Shown in pieces: positions 26,114-34,272 of a stretch of DNA of 64,000 nt (within the stretch, counting starts at the first letter, position 1; each line of letters starts with the position of its first letter). Source of the DNA: Hyphomicrobium_A sp963817485 (GTDB lineage Bacteria > Pseudomonadota > Alphaproteobacteria > Rhizobiales > Hyphomicrobiaceae); contig CAWFOR010000020.1 in the NCBI GenBank assembly GCA_963817485.1, positions 310,001 to 374,000 of the forward strand. Reading direction: 5' to 3'. A model generated the notes under the pieces. It searched no databases and had not been told where the DNA came from. It saw only the letters and a list, made by a program, of their open reading frames with translations. The translations under genes and the position numbers were made by a program.

Positions 26114-28363
26114 ATGAGCGACAAACCAATTCTGCCCGGGCCGGGGGGCGTCGAGCCGATCCTGCTGCAGGATGCGCTGGAAGAGCGCTACCTCGCCTAC
26201 GCGCTGTCGACGATCATGCACCGCGCGCTCCCCGACGTGCGCGACGGCCTGAAGCCCGTGCACCGGCGCATCCTCTACGCCATGCGGGAATTAAAACTCG
26301 ACCCCGCCGCCGGCTACAAGAAGTGCGCCAAGGTCGTCGGCGAGGTGATGGGTGGCTACCACCCGCACGGCGACCAGGCGATCTACGACGCGCTCGTGCG
26401 GCTCGCCCAGAGCTTCGCCGTGCGCTACCCGCTCGTCGACGGGCAGGGCAACTTCGGCAACATCGACGGCGATAACGCCGCGGCCATGCGCTACACCGAG
26501 AGCCGGCTGACGGAGGTGGCGCAGGCGCTGCTCGAAGGCATCGACGAGGAGACGGTCGCGTTCCGCCCGACCTATGACGGCACCGGCTCCGAGCCCGTGG
26601 TGCTGCCGGCGGCGTTCCCAAATCTTTTGGCCAACGGCTCGTCCGGCATCGCCGTCGGCATGGCGACGAACATTCCCCCGCACAATGCCGACGAGCTATG
26701 CGCGGCGCTCTTGCATCTCATCAAGCACCCCAAGGCGACCGTCGATAAGCTCGTCGAGATGATCCCGGGGCCGGACTTCCCGACCGGTGGCGTGCTGGTG
26801 GAGCCGAAGGAGGCCATCCTCGAAGCTTATCGCACGGGGCGCGGCGGCTTCCGCCTGCGCGCCAAGTGGACGAAGGAGGAGACGGGGCGCGGCACGTATC
26901 AGATCGTCGTCACCGAGATCCCCTACCAGGTGCAGAAGGCCAAGCTGATCGAGCGCATCGCGGAGCTGCTGACCGAGAAGAAGCTGTCGCTCCTGGGCGA
27001 CGTGCGCGACGAGAGCGCAGAGGAGATCCGCCTCGTCCTGGAGCCGAAGAGCCGCACCGTCGACCCCGTGCTGCTGATGGAGAGCCTGTTCCGGTTGACG
27101 GAGCTGGAAGTGCGCTTCGGCCTCAACATGAACGTGTTGTCGGCGGGGCAGATCCCCAACGTGCTGTCCTTGCGCGACGTGCTGCGCCAATGGCTCGAGC
27201 ACCGCATCGAGGTGCTGGTCAAGCGCAGCGAGTTCCGCCTGAAGAAGATCGAGCACCGGCTCGAGGTCTTGGACGGCTACCTCGTCGCCTATCTCAATCT
27301 GGATGAGGTCATCCGCATCGTCCGCTTCGAGGACGACCCGAAAGCCAAGCTAATCGCGCGCTTCAAGCTCACCGAGGTGCAGGCGGACGCGATCCTGAAC
27401 CTGCGCTTGAAGTCTTTGTCGAAGCTCGAAGAGATCGAGATCCGCGCCGAGCACGACAAGCTGTCGAAGGAGCGGCGCGAGCTAAAGCAGCTCCTGAAGT
27501 CGGAAGAGCTGCAGTGGGAGCGCATCTCCGACGAGGTTAAGGCGACGCGCGAGCGCTACTCCAAGAAGACGGAGCTCGGCGCGCGGCGCACCTCGTTCGC
27601 GGAGGCGCCGGAAATAGAGGTCGATCTCGACCAGGCCATGATCGAGAAGGAGGCGGTGACCGTCGTCCTCTCGGAGAAGGGCTGGATCCGCGCGTTGAAG
27701 GGGCACGTCGACGATCTCGCCAAGCTCGACTTCAAGCAGGGCGACGGCCTGAAGCGCGCCGTCAAAGCCTACACTACCGACAAGATCCTGGTGCTCGCCA
27801 CCAATGGCAAGATCTTCACGCTGGAAGCGAGCCAGCTCCCCGGCGGCCGCGGCCACGGCGAGCCGGTGCGTCTCATGATCGAGCTGGAGGAGAACCACGA
27901 TGTCGCGGAGATCTTCGCGCACGAGCCGGGGCGCAAGCTGCTCGTCGCCTCGACCGCCGGCTACGGCTTCATCGTGCTGGAGGACGAGTGCGTGGCTTCG
28001 ACCCGCAAGGGCAAGCAGGTGCTGAACGTCGCCGAGCCCGAGGAAGCCAGGCTCGCGGTGCCGGTCGAGGGCGACCACGTGGCAACCGTCGGCGAGAACC
28101 GCAAGCTGCTCGTATTCTCGCTCGACGAGGTCAACGAGATGACGCGCGGCAAGGGCGTGATCCTGCAGCGCTTCAAGGACGGCAAGCTCGCGGATGCGCG
28201 CGTGTTCAAGAAGGCCGACGGCCTCACCTGGCTCGACAGCGCGGGGCGCACGTTCACGCTGTCGTGGTCGGAGCTGAAGGACTGGGTCGGCGTGCGCGCG
28301 CAAGCCGGCCGCATCGCGCCCAAGGGCTTCCCGCGCTCGAACTCCTTCGGCCCTGCGTTCTGA
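26114..28363 (+). CDS. parC: DNA topoisomerase IV subunit A
   Basis: The 749-residue protein contains the winged-helix DNA-cleavage domain (ALPDVRDGLKPVHRRILYAM), catalytic Tyr127 in AAMRYTESRL, the GNFGNIDGD and PNLLANGSSGIAVGMATNIPPHN blocks, the coiled-coil gate (residues about 370-480) and a C-terminal beta-pinwheel. It decatenates chromosomes as ParC2ParE2. At the quinolone-resistance region HPHGDQAIYDAL, Gln88 replaces the Ser of E. coli ParC position 80 and Asp92 replaces Glu84. Its 3' end has short diverged duplicates at 35.6 and 36.1 kb. Confidence 0.95.
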   Translation: MSDKPILPGPGGVEPILLQDALEERYLAYALSTIMHRALPDVRDGLKPVHRRILYAMRELKLDPAAGYKKCAKVVGEVMGGYHPHGDQAIYDALVRLAQSFAVRYPLVDGQGNFGNIDGDNAAAMRYTESRLTEVAQALLEGIDEETVAFRPTYDGTGSEPVVLPAAFPNLLANGSSGIAVGMATNIPPHNADELCAALLHLIKHPKATVDKLVEMIPGPDFPTGGVLVEPKEAILEAYRTGRGGFRLRAKWTKEETGRGTYQIVVTEIPYQVQKAKLIERIAELLTEKKLSLLGDVRDESAEEIRLVLEPKSRTVDPVLLMESLFRLTELEVRFGLNMNVLSAGQIPNVLSLRDVLRQWLEHRIEVLVKRSEFRLKKIEHRLEVLDGYLVAYLNLDEVIRIVRFEDDPKAKLIARFKLTEVQADAILNLRLKSLSKLEEIEIRAEHDKLSKERRELKQLLKSEELQWERISDEVKATRERYSKKTELGARRTSFAEAPEIEVDLDQAMIEKEAVTVVLSEKGWIRALKGHVDDLAKLDFKQGDGLKRAVKAYTTDKILVLATNGKIFTLEASQLPGGRGHGEPVRLMIELEENHDVAEIFAHEPGRKLLVASTAGYGFIVLEDECVASTRKGKQVLNVAEPEEARLAVPVEGDHVATVGENRKLLVFSLDEVNEMTRGKGVILQRFKDGKLADARVFKKADGLTWLDSAGRTFTLSWSELKDWVGVRAQAGRIAPKGFPRSNSFGPAF

Positions 28364-28508
28364 GCAAGGGATGGGTTTGCGCGTCGGCTTTGGAAGACAT
28401 TGCAAACTCGAACAGCCGCCCGCCCGCGACTTCCGCTTTTGACCCAGACCTGAAGTGACGTCCGGGCCGGGCTCGAGATCAGCGATAGGCCGCGGGGAAA
28501 CCCGTGCA

Positions 28509-30011
28509 CTACACCGCCGTAGGCGGCCCGAACCAAGTGGTTAGTGCGTCAGCGAGCCCCTGCTGGGTTAGGTCTCCTATCCAGGCCACATATCCGTCGG
28601 GCCGGATCAGCACGGCGGTGGGAGCAGTAACCGCCCCGAGTACCGGAAGCTCCCATCTGCCATCATAACTAGCGTCGATAAGCTTGACGCGATCCGCCCA
28701 TGCCGTGATGTCGAGGCCGCCGGGCTCACCGAGGTTGAGCAGCACCGGCCGGGCATCGTGCAGCAAGGTGAAGACCCGCAGCGGGCCATTGGCGGTGACC
28801 AGGTCGAGATCGGGCATTCGACGCCCGAGTAATGGATGCCCCTCACCGAGATCGTAGTGGATGTCGAGACCCGACATCATCGCGGCGAACCGCTTGCGCG
28901 GCTCCTCCATGCCGAGGAGTTCGGCCATCGAGTCTCGCACTGCCGTCGTGCGTTCGTCGGCGCGGCGAAGCGCAACCGACGCCATCGTGTTGCGCAGCAC
29001 GCGGGCAGCAACCGGGTGGCGCTCGGCGTGGTAGGTGTCCAGCAGGCTCTCCGGCGATGTCCCCTTGACCACCTGCGCCAGCTTCCATCCCAAGTTCATC
29101 GCATCCTGCACACCGGTCTGAAGGCCCTGTCCACCGTCGGGCGGATGTATGTGCGCGGCGTCCCCGGCCACCAGCACCCGTCCCTTGCGGTAGGCTTCGG
29201 CCTGCCGGGTGGCGTCGGTAAACCGGGAGATCCAGGTGGGACTGTGTATCCCGTAATCGGTTCCGTAGACGGCGATAAGCGCCTCGCTGAGATCGGCCAA
29301 GGTGGGCTCGCCGGTGGCTCCGACCTGCCGCTCGGTCACCAGAATCCCCACCGGTCCCCGATCCGCGTAGACCACCTTGCCGTCGCGAATCTCGTATTCC
29401 ACCCTGCCCAGGGAATGAATGCCGAGGGCGTCACGGTGGATGCCCCATTCCGGCGGCGTCTCGGCCAGCTCGGCCTCGGCGATCAGGTTGCTGGTTGTCG
29501 GATCCGAGCCCGGGAACGCGATGCCGGCGGCCTTGCGGACCAGACTGCGTCCGCCGTCGCACCCGACGAGATAATGCGCCCGCAGCGACCGGCCGTCACT
29601 GAGCGCGATGTCGACGCCGGAGTCGTCCTGTGCGAAGCCCGTCACCTCGATGCCGCGGTAGATCGGCACCTTCAACTCTTCGACCCAGCCGGCGAGGATG
29701 CGCTCGATATGCGTTTGCCGCAGCCCGAGCCCGTAAGGGTGCCGGGTCGGAAAATCGCTAATGTCGAAATGGACCCCGGCGAACCCCGCGACCTGCGCTT
29801 TCTGCCCCTCAGAGAGGAACCGATCGGCAATTCCGCGCTGATCGAGAACCTCGATGGTGCGTGAATGCAAGCCGCCTGCGCGCAAGCCGGCGAGGTCCTG
29901 GCTGGGGCGCCGTTCAATAGTGGCAACGTCGACACCCGCCAACGCCAACTCGCCCGCCAACATCAGCCCGGTCGGACCTCCTCCGGCGATCACCACCGCA
30001 TGCTCGGTCAT
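28509..30011 (-). CDS. FAD-dependent aromatic monooxygenase (PheA/TfdB family)
   Basis: A 500-residue flavoprotein: Rossmann motif VVIAGGGPTGLMLAGELALAG at the N-terminus, the DG motif LVGCDGGRSLVRKAAGI, and the second FAD motif VLVAGDAAHIHPPDGGQGLQ. A thioredoxin-like C-terminal domain follows (ARPVLLNLGEPGG, AVLIRPDGYVAWIG). It would hydroxylate a phenol or polyketide-like aromatic with NAD(P)H and O2; the substrate is unknown. ATG 30011 overlaps the stop of a 26-codon remnant (ATGA). Sequence style and the adjacent remnant look actinobacterial, suggesting transfer. Confidence 0.85.
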   Translation of the reverse strand: MTEHAVVIAGGGPTGLMLAGELALAGVDVATIERRPSQDLAGLRAGGLHSRTIEVLDQRGIADRFLSEGQKAQVAGFAGVHFDISDFPTRHPYGLGLRQTHIERILAGWVEELKVPIYRGIEVTGFAQDDSGVDIALSDGRSLRAHYLVGCDGGRSLVRKAAGIAFPGSDPTTSNLIAEAELAETPPEWGIHRDALGIHSLGRVEYEIRDGKVVYADRGPVGILVTERQVGATGEPTLADLSEALIAVYGTDYGIHSPTWISRFTDATRQAEAYRKGRVLVAGDAAHIHPPDGGQGLQTGVQDAMNLGWKLAQVVKGTSPESLLDTYHAERHPVAARVLRNTMASVALRRADERTTAVRDSMAELLGMEEPRKRFAAMMSGLDIHYDLGEGHPLLGRRMPDLDLVTANGPLRVFTLLHDARPVLLNLGEPGGLDITAWADRVKLIDASYDGRWELPVLGAVTAPTAVLIRPDGYVAWIGDLTQQGLADALTTWFGPPTAV

Positions 30012-30088
30012 CGCCCCACTCCGGCCGTCCCCGCGGCGGCGACCAGCTCGGCCGCGCGCAACTCGCACGTCGACAACAACACACGCAT
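30008..30088 (-). pseudogene. Remnant of a GT1-type glycosyltransferase gene
   Basis: This 26-codon frame starts MRVLLSTC, the usual opening of actinobacterial UGT-like glycosyltransferases (MRVLLSTxGSRGD), and jumps at once to ELRAAELVAAAGTAGVGR, which reads like a C-terminal tail. It ends in TGA overlapping the monooxygenase ATG. The structure suggests an in-frame internal deletion of a translationally coupled gene. Confidence 0.4.
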
Positions 30089-30383
30089 CTCGTGACCCCG
30101 TAGGTTCTGGTTTAGGTCGGCGTTTCTACAGGATGACCCGGGTCTTGAAGCAAGCCCCTTGCTCGCCACATATAAGAGTGGAGGGAGTGGGGTCCGCCTT
30201 TCCGCTATTTCCGCGGGAAATTGCGCAGATGACTCTGCAATGTCGCCTTCTGACCGGAAGCGGAAGCGCAACAAGCAAACGCTTGCAATGCTTTGCGTGG
30301 CCTGACGCGGGTACGTTAGGCGCGAACCGATGCGGCACCGCCTCGCTGTGAGGTACGAGTTCGTCCAACCCGCTCAACTTGAA
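30089..30383. other. Intergenic region upstream of the monooxygenase
   Basis: No supported gene in 295 bp. CGCGGGAAATTGCGCAG and several A/T tracts are present, but no recognised promoter or terminator. Confidence 0.4.
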
Positions 30384-30656
30384 CTATGGTTGGACATTGC
30401 CTTTCGCCGCGTCGGCGGCAAGCGCAGCATCAAGGTCTGCAGGATCGATCTCCGCGAGTTGCCGCGCGTTGGGCAGCCACGTCGACGGCAGCTCGATCGT
30501 CGTTTGCGTGCGCCTGTGGGCGACGAAGGTAAGCCCGGTCAACGGCTCTTCAGTTGTCTCGACGGCATAGGTGCCTGCCGGAAACGCTCCTTCAACTCCG
30601 GGCAGGGAAAACGGATGCGCGAAAGTCACTGAGGTGTTGGTCAATTTTTGCACCAT
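30384..30656 (-). CDS. Small conserved protein of unknown function
   Basis: A 90-residue, soluble, mainly beta protein: VTFAHPFSLPGVEGAFPAGTY, AVETTEEPLTGLTF, then RRTQTTIELPSTW. The pattern (F-x-x-P-F-x-L-x-G-x-x-x-x-x-PAGTY) recalls small proteins often annotated as hypothetical in Bradyrhizobium relatives. No function is known. It neighbours the small stress-type gene at 30772. Confidence 0.6.
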   Translation of the reverse strand: MVQKLTNTSVTFAHPFSLPGVEGAFPAGTYAVETTEEPLTGLTFVAHRRTQTTIELPSTWLPNARQLAEIDPADLDAALAADAAKGNVQP

Positions 30657-30713
30657 CCGAACATCCGCCTTTTGGCCATCAACAACGTGGTTCGAGAAAT
30701 CGCACCACTAACA

Positions 30714-30751
30714 CCGACGGCGCCCTCAGCAGGAGCTGGGGGCGCCGTCGG
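30714..30751 (-). terminator. Very stable hairpin downstream of the 30772-30990 gene
   Basis: CCGACGGCGCCC (30714-30725) pairs perfectly with GGGCGCCGTCGG (30740-30751), and the loop itself contains CAGC-AGGA-GCTG, giving a stem of about 17 pairs. The minus-strand tail (TGTTAGTG) is only weakly T-rich, so it may act as a bidirectional terminator or an mRNA 3'-end stabiliser. Confidence 0.65.
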
Positions 30752-30771
30752 ATAGCCAAGTCAGGCCAGCT

Positions 30772-30990
30772 TTAGAGCTGCCGGCCCTTGGCGAATGCGT
30801 CGACGTCCTTCTGGGCCTGGGTCTTGTCGAGCTGGTACTTGGACTGCACCCCGGTCACGAGGTCGTCCTTGCTTTTCAACGCGGCAATCTCGGCGGCATC
30901 GAACTTCGGCCACTTCTGGCCGATCTCGCTGCGCATTCCGGGAGCAGATGTCTGCGGGGAGTTGGCGGTCGCGTGTGCAGCTTCGCTCAT
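30772..30990 (-). CDS. Small stress-type protein (CsbD-like pattern)
   Basis: A 72-residue hydrophilic protein starting at ATG 30990 with AGGAGA 8 nt upstream. The core is IGQKWPKFDAAEIAALKSKD, DLVTGVQSKYQLDKTQAQKD, then VDAFAKGRQL. The spacing of KW, DDL, KYxLxKxxAxxDVxxF resembles CsbD/YjbJ general-stress proteins, though I cannot confirm membership. It is followed by a strong hairpin. The neighbouring small genes have EcfG-type promoters; I found none directly upstream of this one. Confidence 0.65.
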   Translation of the reverse strand: MSEAAHATANSPQTSAPGMRSEIGQKWPKFDAAEIAALKSKDDLVTGVQSKYQLDKTQAQKDVDAFAKGRQL

Positions 30991-31285
30991 GGGAAATCTC
31001 CTAAAGTGTAAGTTAAGTATAATCTGAATGAACACCATCCAAACTACTATTTGGATTTCTACTAGCCAATTTCGTTCGTAATGTGTCCGTGCGCAATTAA
31101 TCTAAGATAATCATGTATATTCTTTCGCAGACTAATCGGCGCGCGCTGCGTTTAAATTTTTGCCTCGAGTGGCCCAATACTATTTACCCAGAGCAATGCA
31201 TCCAACAATATATACGAATACATGAGGATTATTTTTCCTCTTATTGCGGAGCAGCGGTGATCTGATGCCGATGTCGATCGGGCCG

Positions 31286-31474
31286 CTACGGGCAGTGGAC
31301 GGTTCGCGCAGCCTCGATGAGGACCTTGAGCTGAGAACGTAGCTGGGGACCTGCAACGGCGTCCGACCAGTAGCCCTCTGCGTTGAGGCGTGCTTTGACC
31401 TGGGCGAGGTTCACATACCGGCCCGACCTCGCCAGCGCGAAAGCACGCTCCACAGCTGTTGTGTTGGGTTCCAC
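31286..31474 (-). CDS. Small conserved protein of unknown function
   Basis: A 62-residue protein starting at GTG 31474, 3 bp after the stop of the membrane protein gene upstream, so probably co-transcribed. The pattern is VERAFALARSGRYVNLAQVK, ARLNAEGYWSDAV, then LRSQLKVLIEAAR. The ERAFxLARSG and late L-x-x-Q-L-x-x-L-I spacing suggest a small two-helix family, possibly DNA- or protein-binding. No function assigned. Confidence 0.6.
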   Translation of the reverse strand: MEPNTTAVERAFALARSGRYVNLAQVKARLNAEGYWSDAVAGPQLRSQLKVLIEAARTVHCP

Positions 31475-31477
31475 TTG

Positions 31478-31654
31478 TCAGCGCACCATCAGCGCGCAGA
31501 TGAACCCGATGCCGGCAGCAACGGCGATTGACGGAAGCGGATTGCGCCGGATCGCGCTGACTGCATTATCATACTGGTCGCGTGCGGCTTCCGCGATCTC
31601 CGACATTGTGGCGCTCGCCACTGCGGCGACAGTATCAGGACCAGAATTTTTCAT
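31478..31654 (-). CDS. Short ElaB/YqjD (DUF883)-like membrane-anchored protein
   Basis: A 58-codon gene: MKNSGPDTVAAVASATMSEI, then AEAARDQYDNAVSAIRRNPL, then a single C-terminal span PSIAVAAGIGFICALMVR. The Tyr-containing helix followed by RRNPLPSIAVAAGIGFICALM is the classic tail of YqjD/ElaB proteins, inner-membrane anchored ribosome-associated stress factors. An EcfG-like promoter lies 35-59 bp upstream. Confidence 0.75.
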   Translation of the reverse strand: MKNSGPDTVAAVASATMSEIAEAARDQYDNAVSAIRRNPLPSIAVAAGIGFICALMVR

Positions 31655-31688
31655 TTTTGGACTCCGCCCCAGCCTACGCTACCAACAG

Positions 31689-31713
31689 AACTTCCGATGA
31701 CGGAATTTGTTCC
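31689..31713 (-). promoter_or_regulatory. EcfG-like promoter (variant -10)
   Basis: On the minus strand GGAAC (31713-31709), a 16-nt spacer and AGTT (31692-31689) precede the DUF883-like gene. It differs from the EcfG consensus by one base in the -10 (AGTT for CGTT). Confidence 0.5.
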
Positions 31714-31766
31714 GGAATGCGCTCGTTCACTGGGTTGCCCGATAGCGCGTCTCGCCGGAATCCGAT

Positions 31767-32159
31767 TTACGGACGCGGGGGCAGTCTACCGTCGACGAAT
31801 TTTTGGCAAGCGGCGACGACGTCATCTGCCGCGTAAGGCTTTGCAAAGAACAAGCTTCGCTCTACCCGACGCGAAGAGTCCATCGTCTTGCTGGACGTGT
31901 AGATGACATGGACGCCGGGTTGGCCTTTGCGTGCCTCTTCCGCAACGTCCCAGCCATTTTTCGCCCCGGCAAGTTGGATGTCGGTAAAGACAACATCAAT
32001 GTGCTGGGCCGGAAGAAGCTCAATAGCCGCCTCTCCCCCAGGGGTTTCCAGAACCAGCCAATTCTGCGCCCGCAGCAAGCTCACGATGTCGCAACGCACC
32101 AGCACCTCATCTTCGACGACGAGGGCCGTGAGCGCGCGCGCTTGGCCACGCATCGGCAA
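31767..32159 (-). CDS. Single-domain response regulator
   Basis: A 130-residue CheY-like receiver with no output domain: ALVVEDEVLVRCDIV (acid pocket), VVFTDIQLAG (phospho-acceptor Asp about residue 60), Ser in YTSSK and FFAKPYAADDV (Lys about 106). Single-domain receivers of this type partner with HWE kinases in alphaproteobacterial stress signalling. It is divergent from the HWE kinase at 32329 and has an exact EcfG promoter 74-98 bp upstream. Confidence 0.9.
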   Translation of the reverse strand: MPMRGQARALTALVVEDEVLVRCDIVSLLRAQNWLVLETPGGEAAIELLPAQHIDVVFTDIQLAGAKNGWDVAEEARKGQPGVHVIYTSSKTMDSSRRVERSLFFAKPYAADDVVAACQKFVDGRLPPRP

Positions 32160-32232
32160 TTTCCTTCAGGGTAAGAGCTCGAGGGCCTATCCGCGCAGAT
32201 TCGGTCCAGGCCGAAACCATCCTCCACGGCCC

Positions 32233-32257
32233 AACGCCGACCAAAGGTCATAGTTCC
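32233..32257 (-). promoter_or_regulatory. EcfG promoter of the response regulator
   Basis: Read on the minus strand: GGAAC (32257-32253), 16-nt spacer, CGTT (32236-32233). This is an exact EcfG consensus upstream of the receiver gene. Confidence 0.7.
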
Positions 32258-32328
32258 ATACACGGTCGCAGAATTATCGTGCGACAGTCGATATGGCGTC
32301 CGCCGAGGCCGGATGGTAACAGTCCTTC

Positions 32329-33042
32329 ATGATCTCTGACGAGGAAGAGTTCCGGCTTGAGGCCGAGAACCTCGACTTGCGGCGCTTGCTAGCCCAGGCA
32401 GGCATTAACGCCGCTGAACAAGAGGTCGCTCAGAAAGTGCAGCGAGTCATGGTGGAGGAGCTCCACCACCGTGTGAAGAACACTCTGGCTATGGTTCAAG
32501 CAATCGCCTCCCAAAGCCTCAGAGCGGCTCAGAGCGTCGAGGAAGGCCGCCGTTCGATAGAAAGCCGCCTGCAAGCGCTCGGCCGCGTTCATGATCTGCT
32601 GCTGCGTACGAATTGGTCGAATGCCAAGCTCGATGCGATCTTAAGCGCGGGCATCGAGCCCTTTGTTACCGCCGCGGCACCTCAGATCGCGATGCGAAGC
32701 GCCGATATTGACGTGGCTCCAGCGGCCGCACTTCCACTCGCCATGGTACTCAATGAACTATGCACGAATGCCGTAAAATACGGTGCACTCTCGCGCCCCA
32801 CGGGACGGGTGGATATCGATGCAACGGTGCCAGGCAACAGCGCCAGCTTCCTGCTCATTTGGGCGGAAAAGGGTGGACCCCCTGTCCAGGAACCAACCCG
32901 TCGTAGCTTTGGCTCCAAGTTGATCGAGCATGCCTTCGTTGCGCAGCTGCAGGCGAAGGCCCGTCTCGGCTTCGATCCGGGCGGCGTCCGTTACGAACTT
33001 GAAGTTCCGCTCGCTGTGTTGAATGCATCGCATTCACGTTGA
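32329..33042 (+). CDS. HWE/HisKA_2-family soluble histidine kinase
   Basis: A 237-residue protein with an N-terminal helix, then the phospho-acceptor block VEELHHRVKNTLAMVQAIAS (His about residue 46), characteristic of HisKA_2/HWE kinases. The ATPase domain has the N-box VLNELCTNAVKYGAL, and a late FGSKLIEHAF stands where the G-box is expected. There is no membrane span or PAS domain, so input must come from a partner. It lies divergently with the receiver at 31767 and could phosphorylate it. Confidence 0.88.
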   Translation: MISDEEEFRLEAENLDLRRLLAQAGINAAEQEVAQKVQRVMVEELHHRVKNTLAMVQAIASQSLRAAQSVEEGRRSIESRLQALGRVHDLLLRTNWSNAKLDAILSAGIEPFVTAAAPQIAMRSADIDVAPAAALPLAMVLNELCTNAVKYGALSRPTGRVDIDATVPGNSASFLLIWAEKGGPPVQEPTRRSFGSKLIEHAFVAQLQAKARLGFDPGGVRYELEVPLAVLNASHSR

Positions 33043-33243
33043 GATCAGCTGGCGATGCTGGTTGAACCCCACGGCAAGTGCACTCAGTTGGAACCCTAAC
33101 AGACAACTGATGAAGAGCGCTGGCTAACTTCCGCTTCTGGCCCTGTGCTGACATCCCGCGCGCGCGCGGAGCCCGCGTCCGAACCCTCGCGCGGCCTAGT
33201 TTTGAACCCGACGCGCCGTATGGTCGCCTTGTTTCCGCGCCCT

Positions 33244-34266
33244 ATGATTCCGATTGCAATGCTTCCGCGGGGAACTGATCCGTTGCAGCCAAGATCGCTC
33301 CTTCTGACTATCGTCAGCCTGATCGCCGCCGTTGCGATGCTAGATACGCCGCGATCCTTTGCGGCGGAGCCTTCGGATGTTCCCGATTGGCTGCGGGCCT
33401 ATGTCGGCGAAGGCGAAGGTCAAATCGCGCCAGTCGTCTTGCAGAGGGCGCGCGCGCTTTACCTGCAAAAAGCGAACGCCGGCACGGCCAAGAATCCCTG
33501 CTACTTCGCCATGGACGCTACGCGCCCAAGCGTTTCGGCAATGGCGATTAGGGCGCCGGTTCTACGTGATCTGCGAGGCGGAGCGGTCGTTTCGCGCGAT
33601 CTCGTCGGGTTACGGCGGCGGCGCGAAGTCAATGGCAAGAATTTCGCAAACGGCAGACAGTGCGCGAAGCACTTCAGCAACGCGATGGGTTCCATGCTGA
33701 CGACCGGCGGAGCCTATGTGACGGGCGAGATGATCACGTCTTTCAAAGGCTACTATCGCCTCGCAGGAAGAGAGACGACTTTGATACGCTCGTTCGTGCA
33801 GTTCGACGGCGAAAGAGACACTGCAAACGCCAGACAGCGCGAGATCGGAGGGCACGCGGCGATATTGTTGAGGGGAGTATGTCGTCGCAAGAAGCCGGAC
33901 AGCCCGTATGCTGACCAAGAGGGCTACGTGCCGTATGGAACAGTGGAGAACTACACCGACGGCCGCAGCAGTGGCTGCACCAGTTGGTCGGCGTCGGACG
34001 CTGAGCAAATCATCCCCATGATGAAGGACAAGCCGACGACGCTCTATATTTATCCTGAGGCAGCCGACATCGACGCCGTCGCGCAAGCGGTGAAGGCCGG
34101 CCGGTCGCCGTCGCGCGCCGGATTATATTGGAACGCGTCCTGCTTGAGAGAAATCGGCGCTCCGAAATTCTGGCCGAAGGAAACGCTCGAGCCGATCCTC
34201 GTTCAATACGAGAAGGATCATCCCGACCCGCCGCCGCAGCCAGCTCCGATTTGCAAGGGGAGGTAA
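33244..34266 (+). CDS. Putative murein L,D-transpeptidase-like protein with compensated double frameshift
   Basis: The start MIPIAMLPRG leads into a Sec signal (LLLTIVSLIAAVAMLDTPRSFAA). The mature part matches the YkuD_2-like pattern: KNPCYFAMDATRPS, FANGRQCAKHFSN, TTGGAYVTGEM, GGHAAILLRG (His) and SSGCTSWS (candidate nucleophile Cys). Between about 33535 and 33620 the given frame reads RAPVLRDLRGGAVVSRD. One base over, the frame reads GRRFYVICEAERSFRAISSG, which looks like the genuine family segment. A +1 near 33540 and a -1 near 33620 would explain this. Function is assigned by motif only. Confidence 0.6.
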   Translation: MIPIAMLPRGTDPLQPRSLLLTIVSLIAAVAMLDTPRSFAAEPSDVPDWLRAYVGEGEGQIAPVVLQRARALYLQKANAGTAKNPCYFAMDATRPSVSAMAIRAPVLRDLRGGAVVSRDLVGLRRRREVNGKNFANGRQCAKHFSNAMGSMLTTGGAYVTGEMITSFKGYYRLAGRETTLIRSFVQFDGERDTANARQREIGGHAAILLRGVCRRKKPDSPYADQEGYVPYGTVENYTDGRSSGCTSWSASDAEQIIPMMKDKPTTLYIYPEAADIDAVAQAVKAGRSPSRAGLYWNASCLREIGAPKFWPKETLEPILVQYEKDHPDPPPQPAPICKGR

Positions 34267-34272
34267 ACCGCA

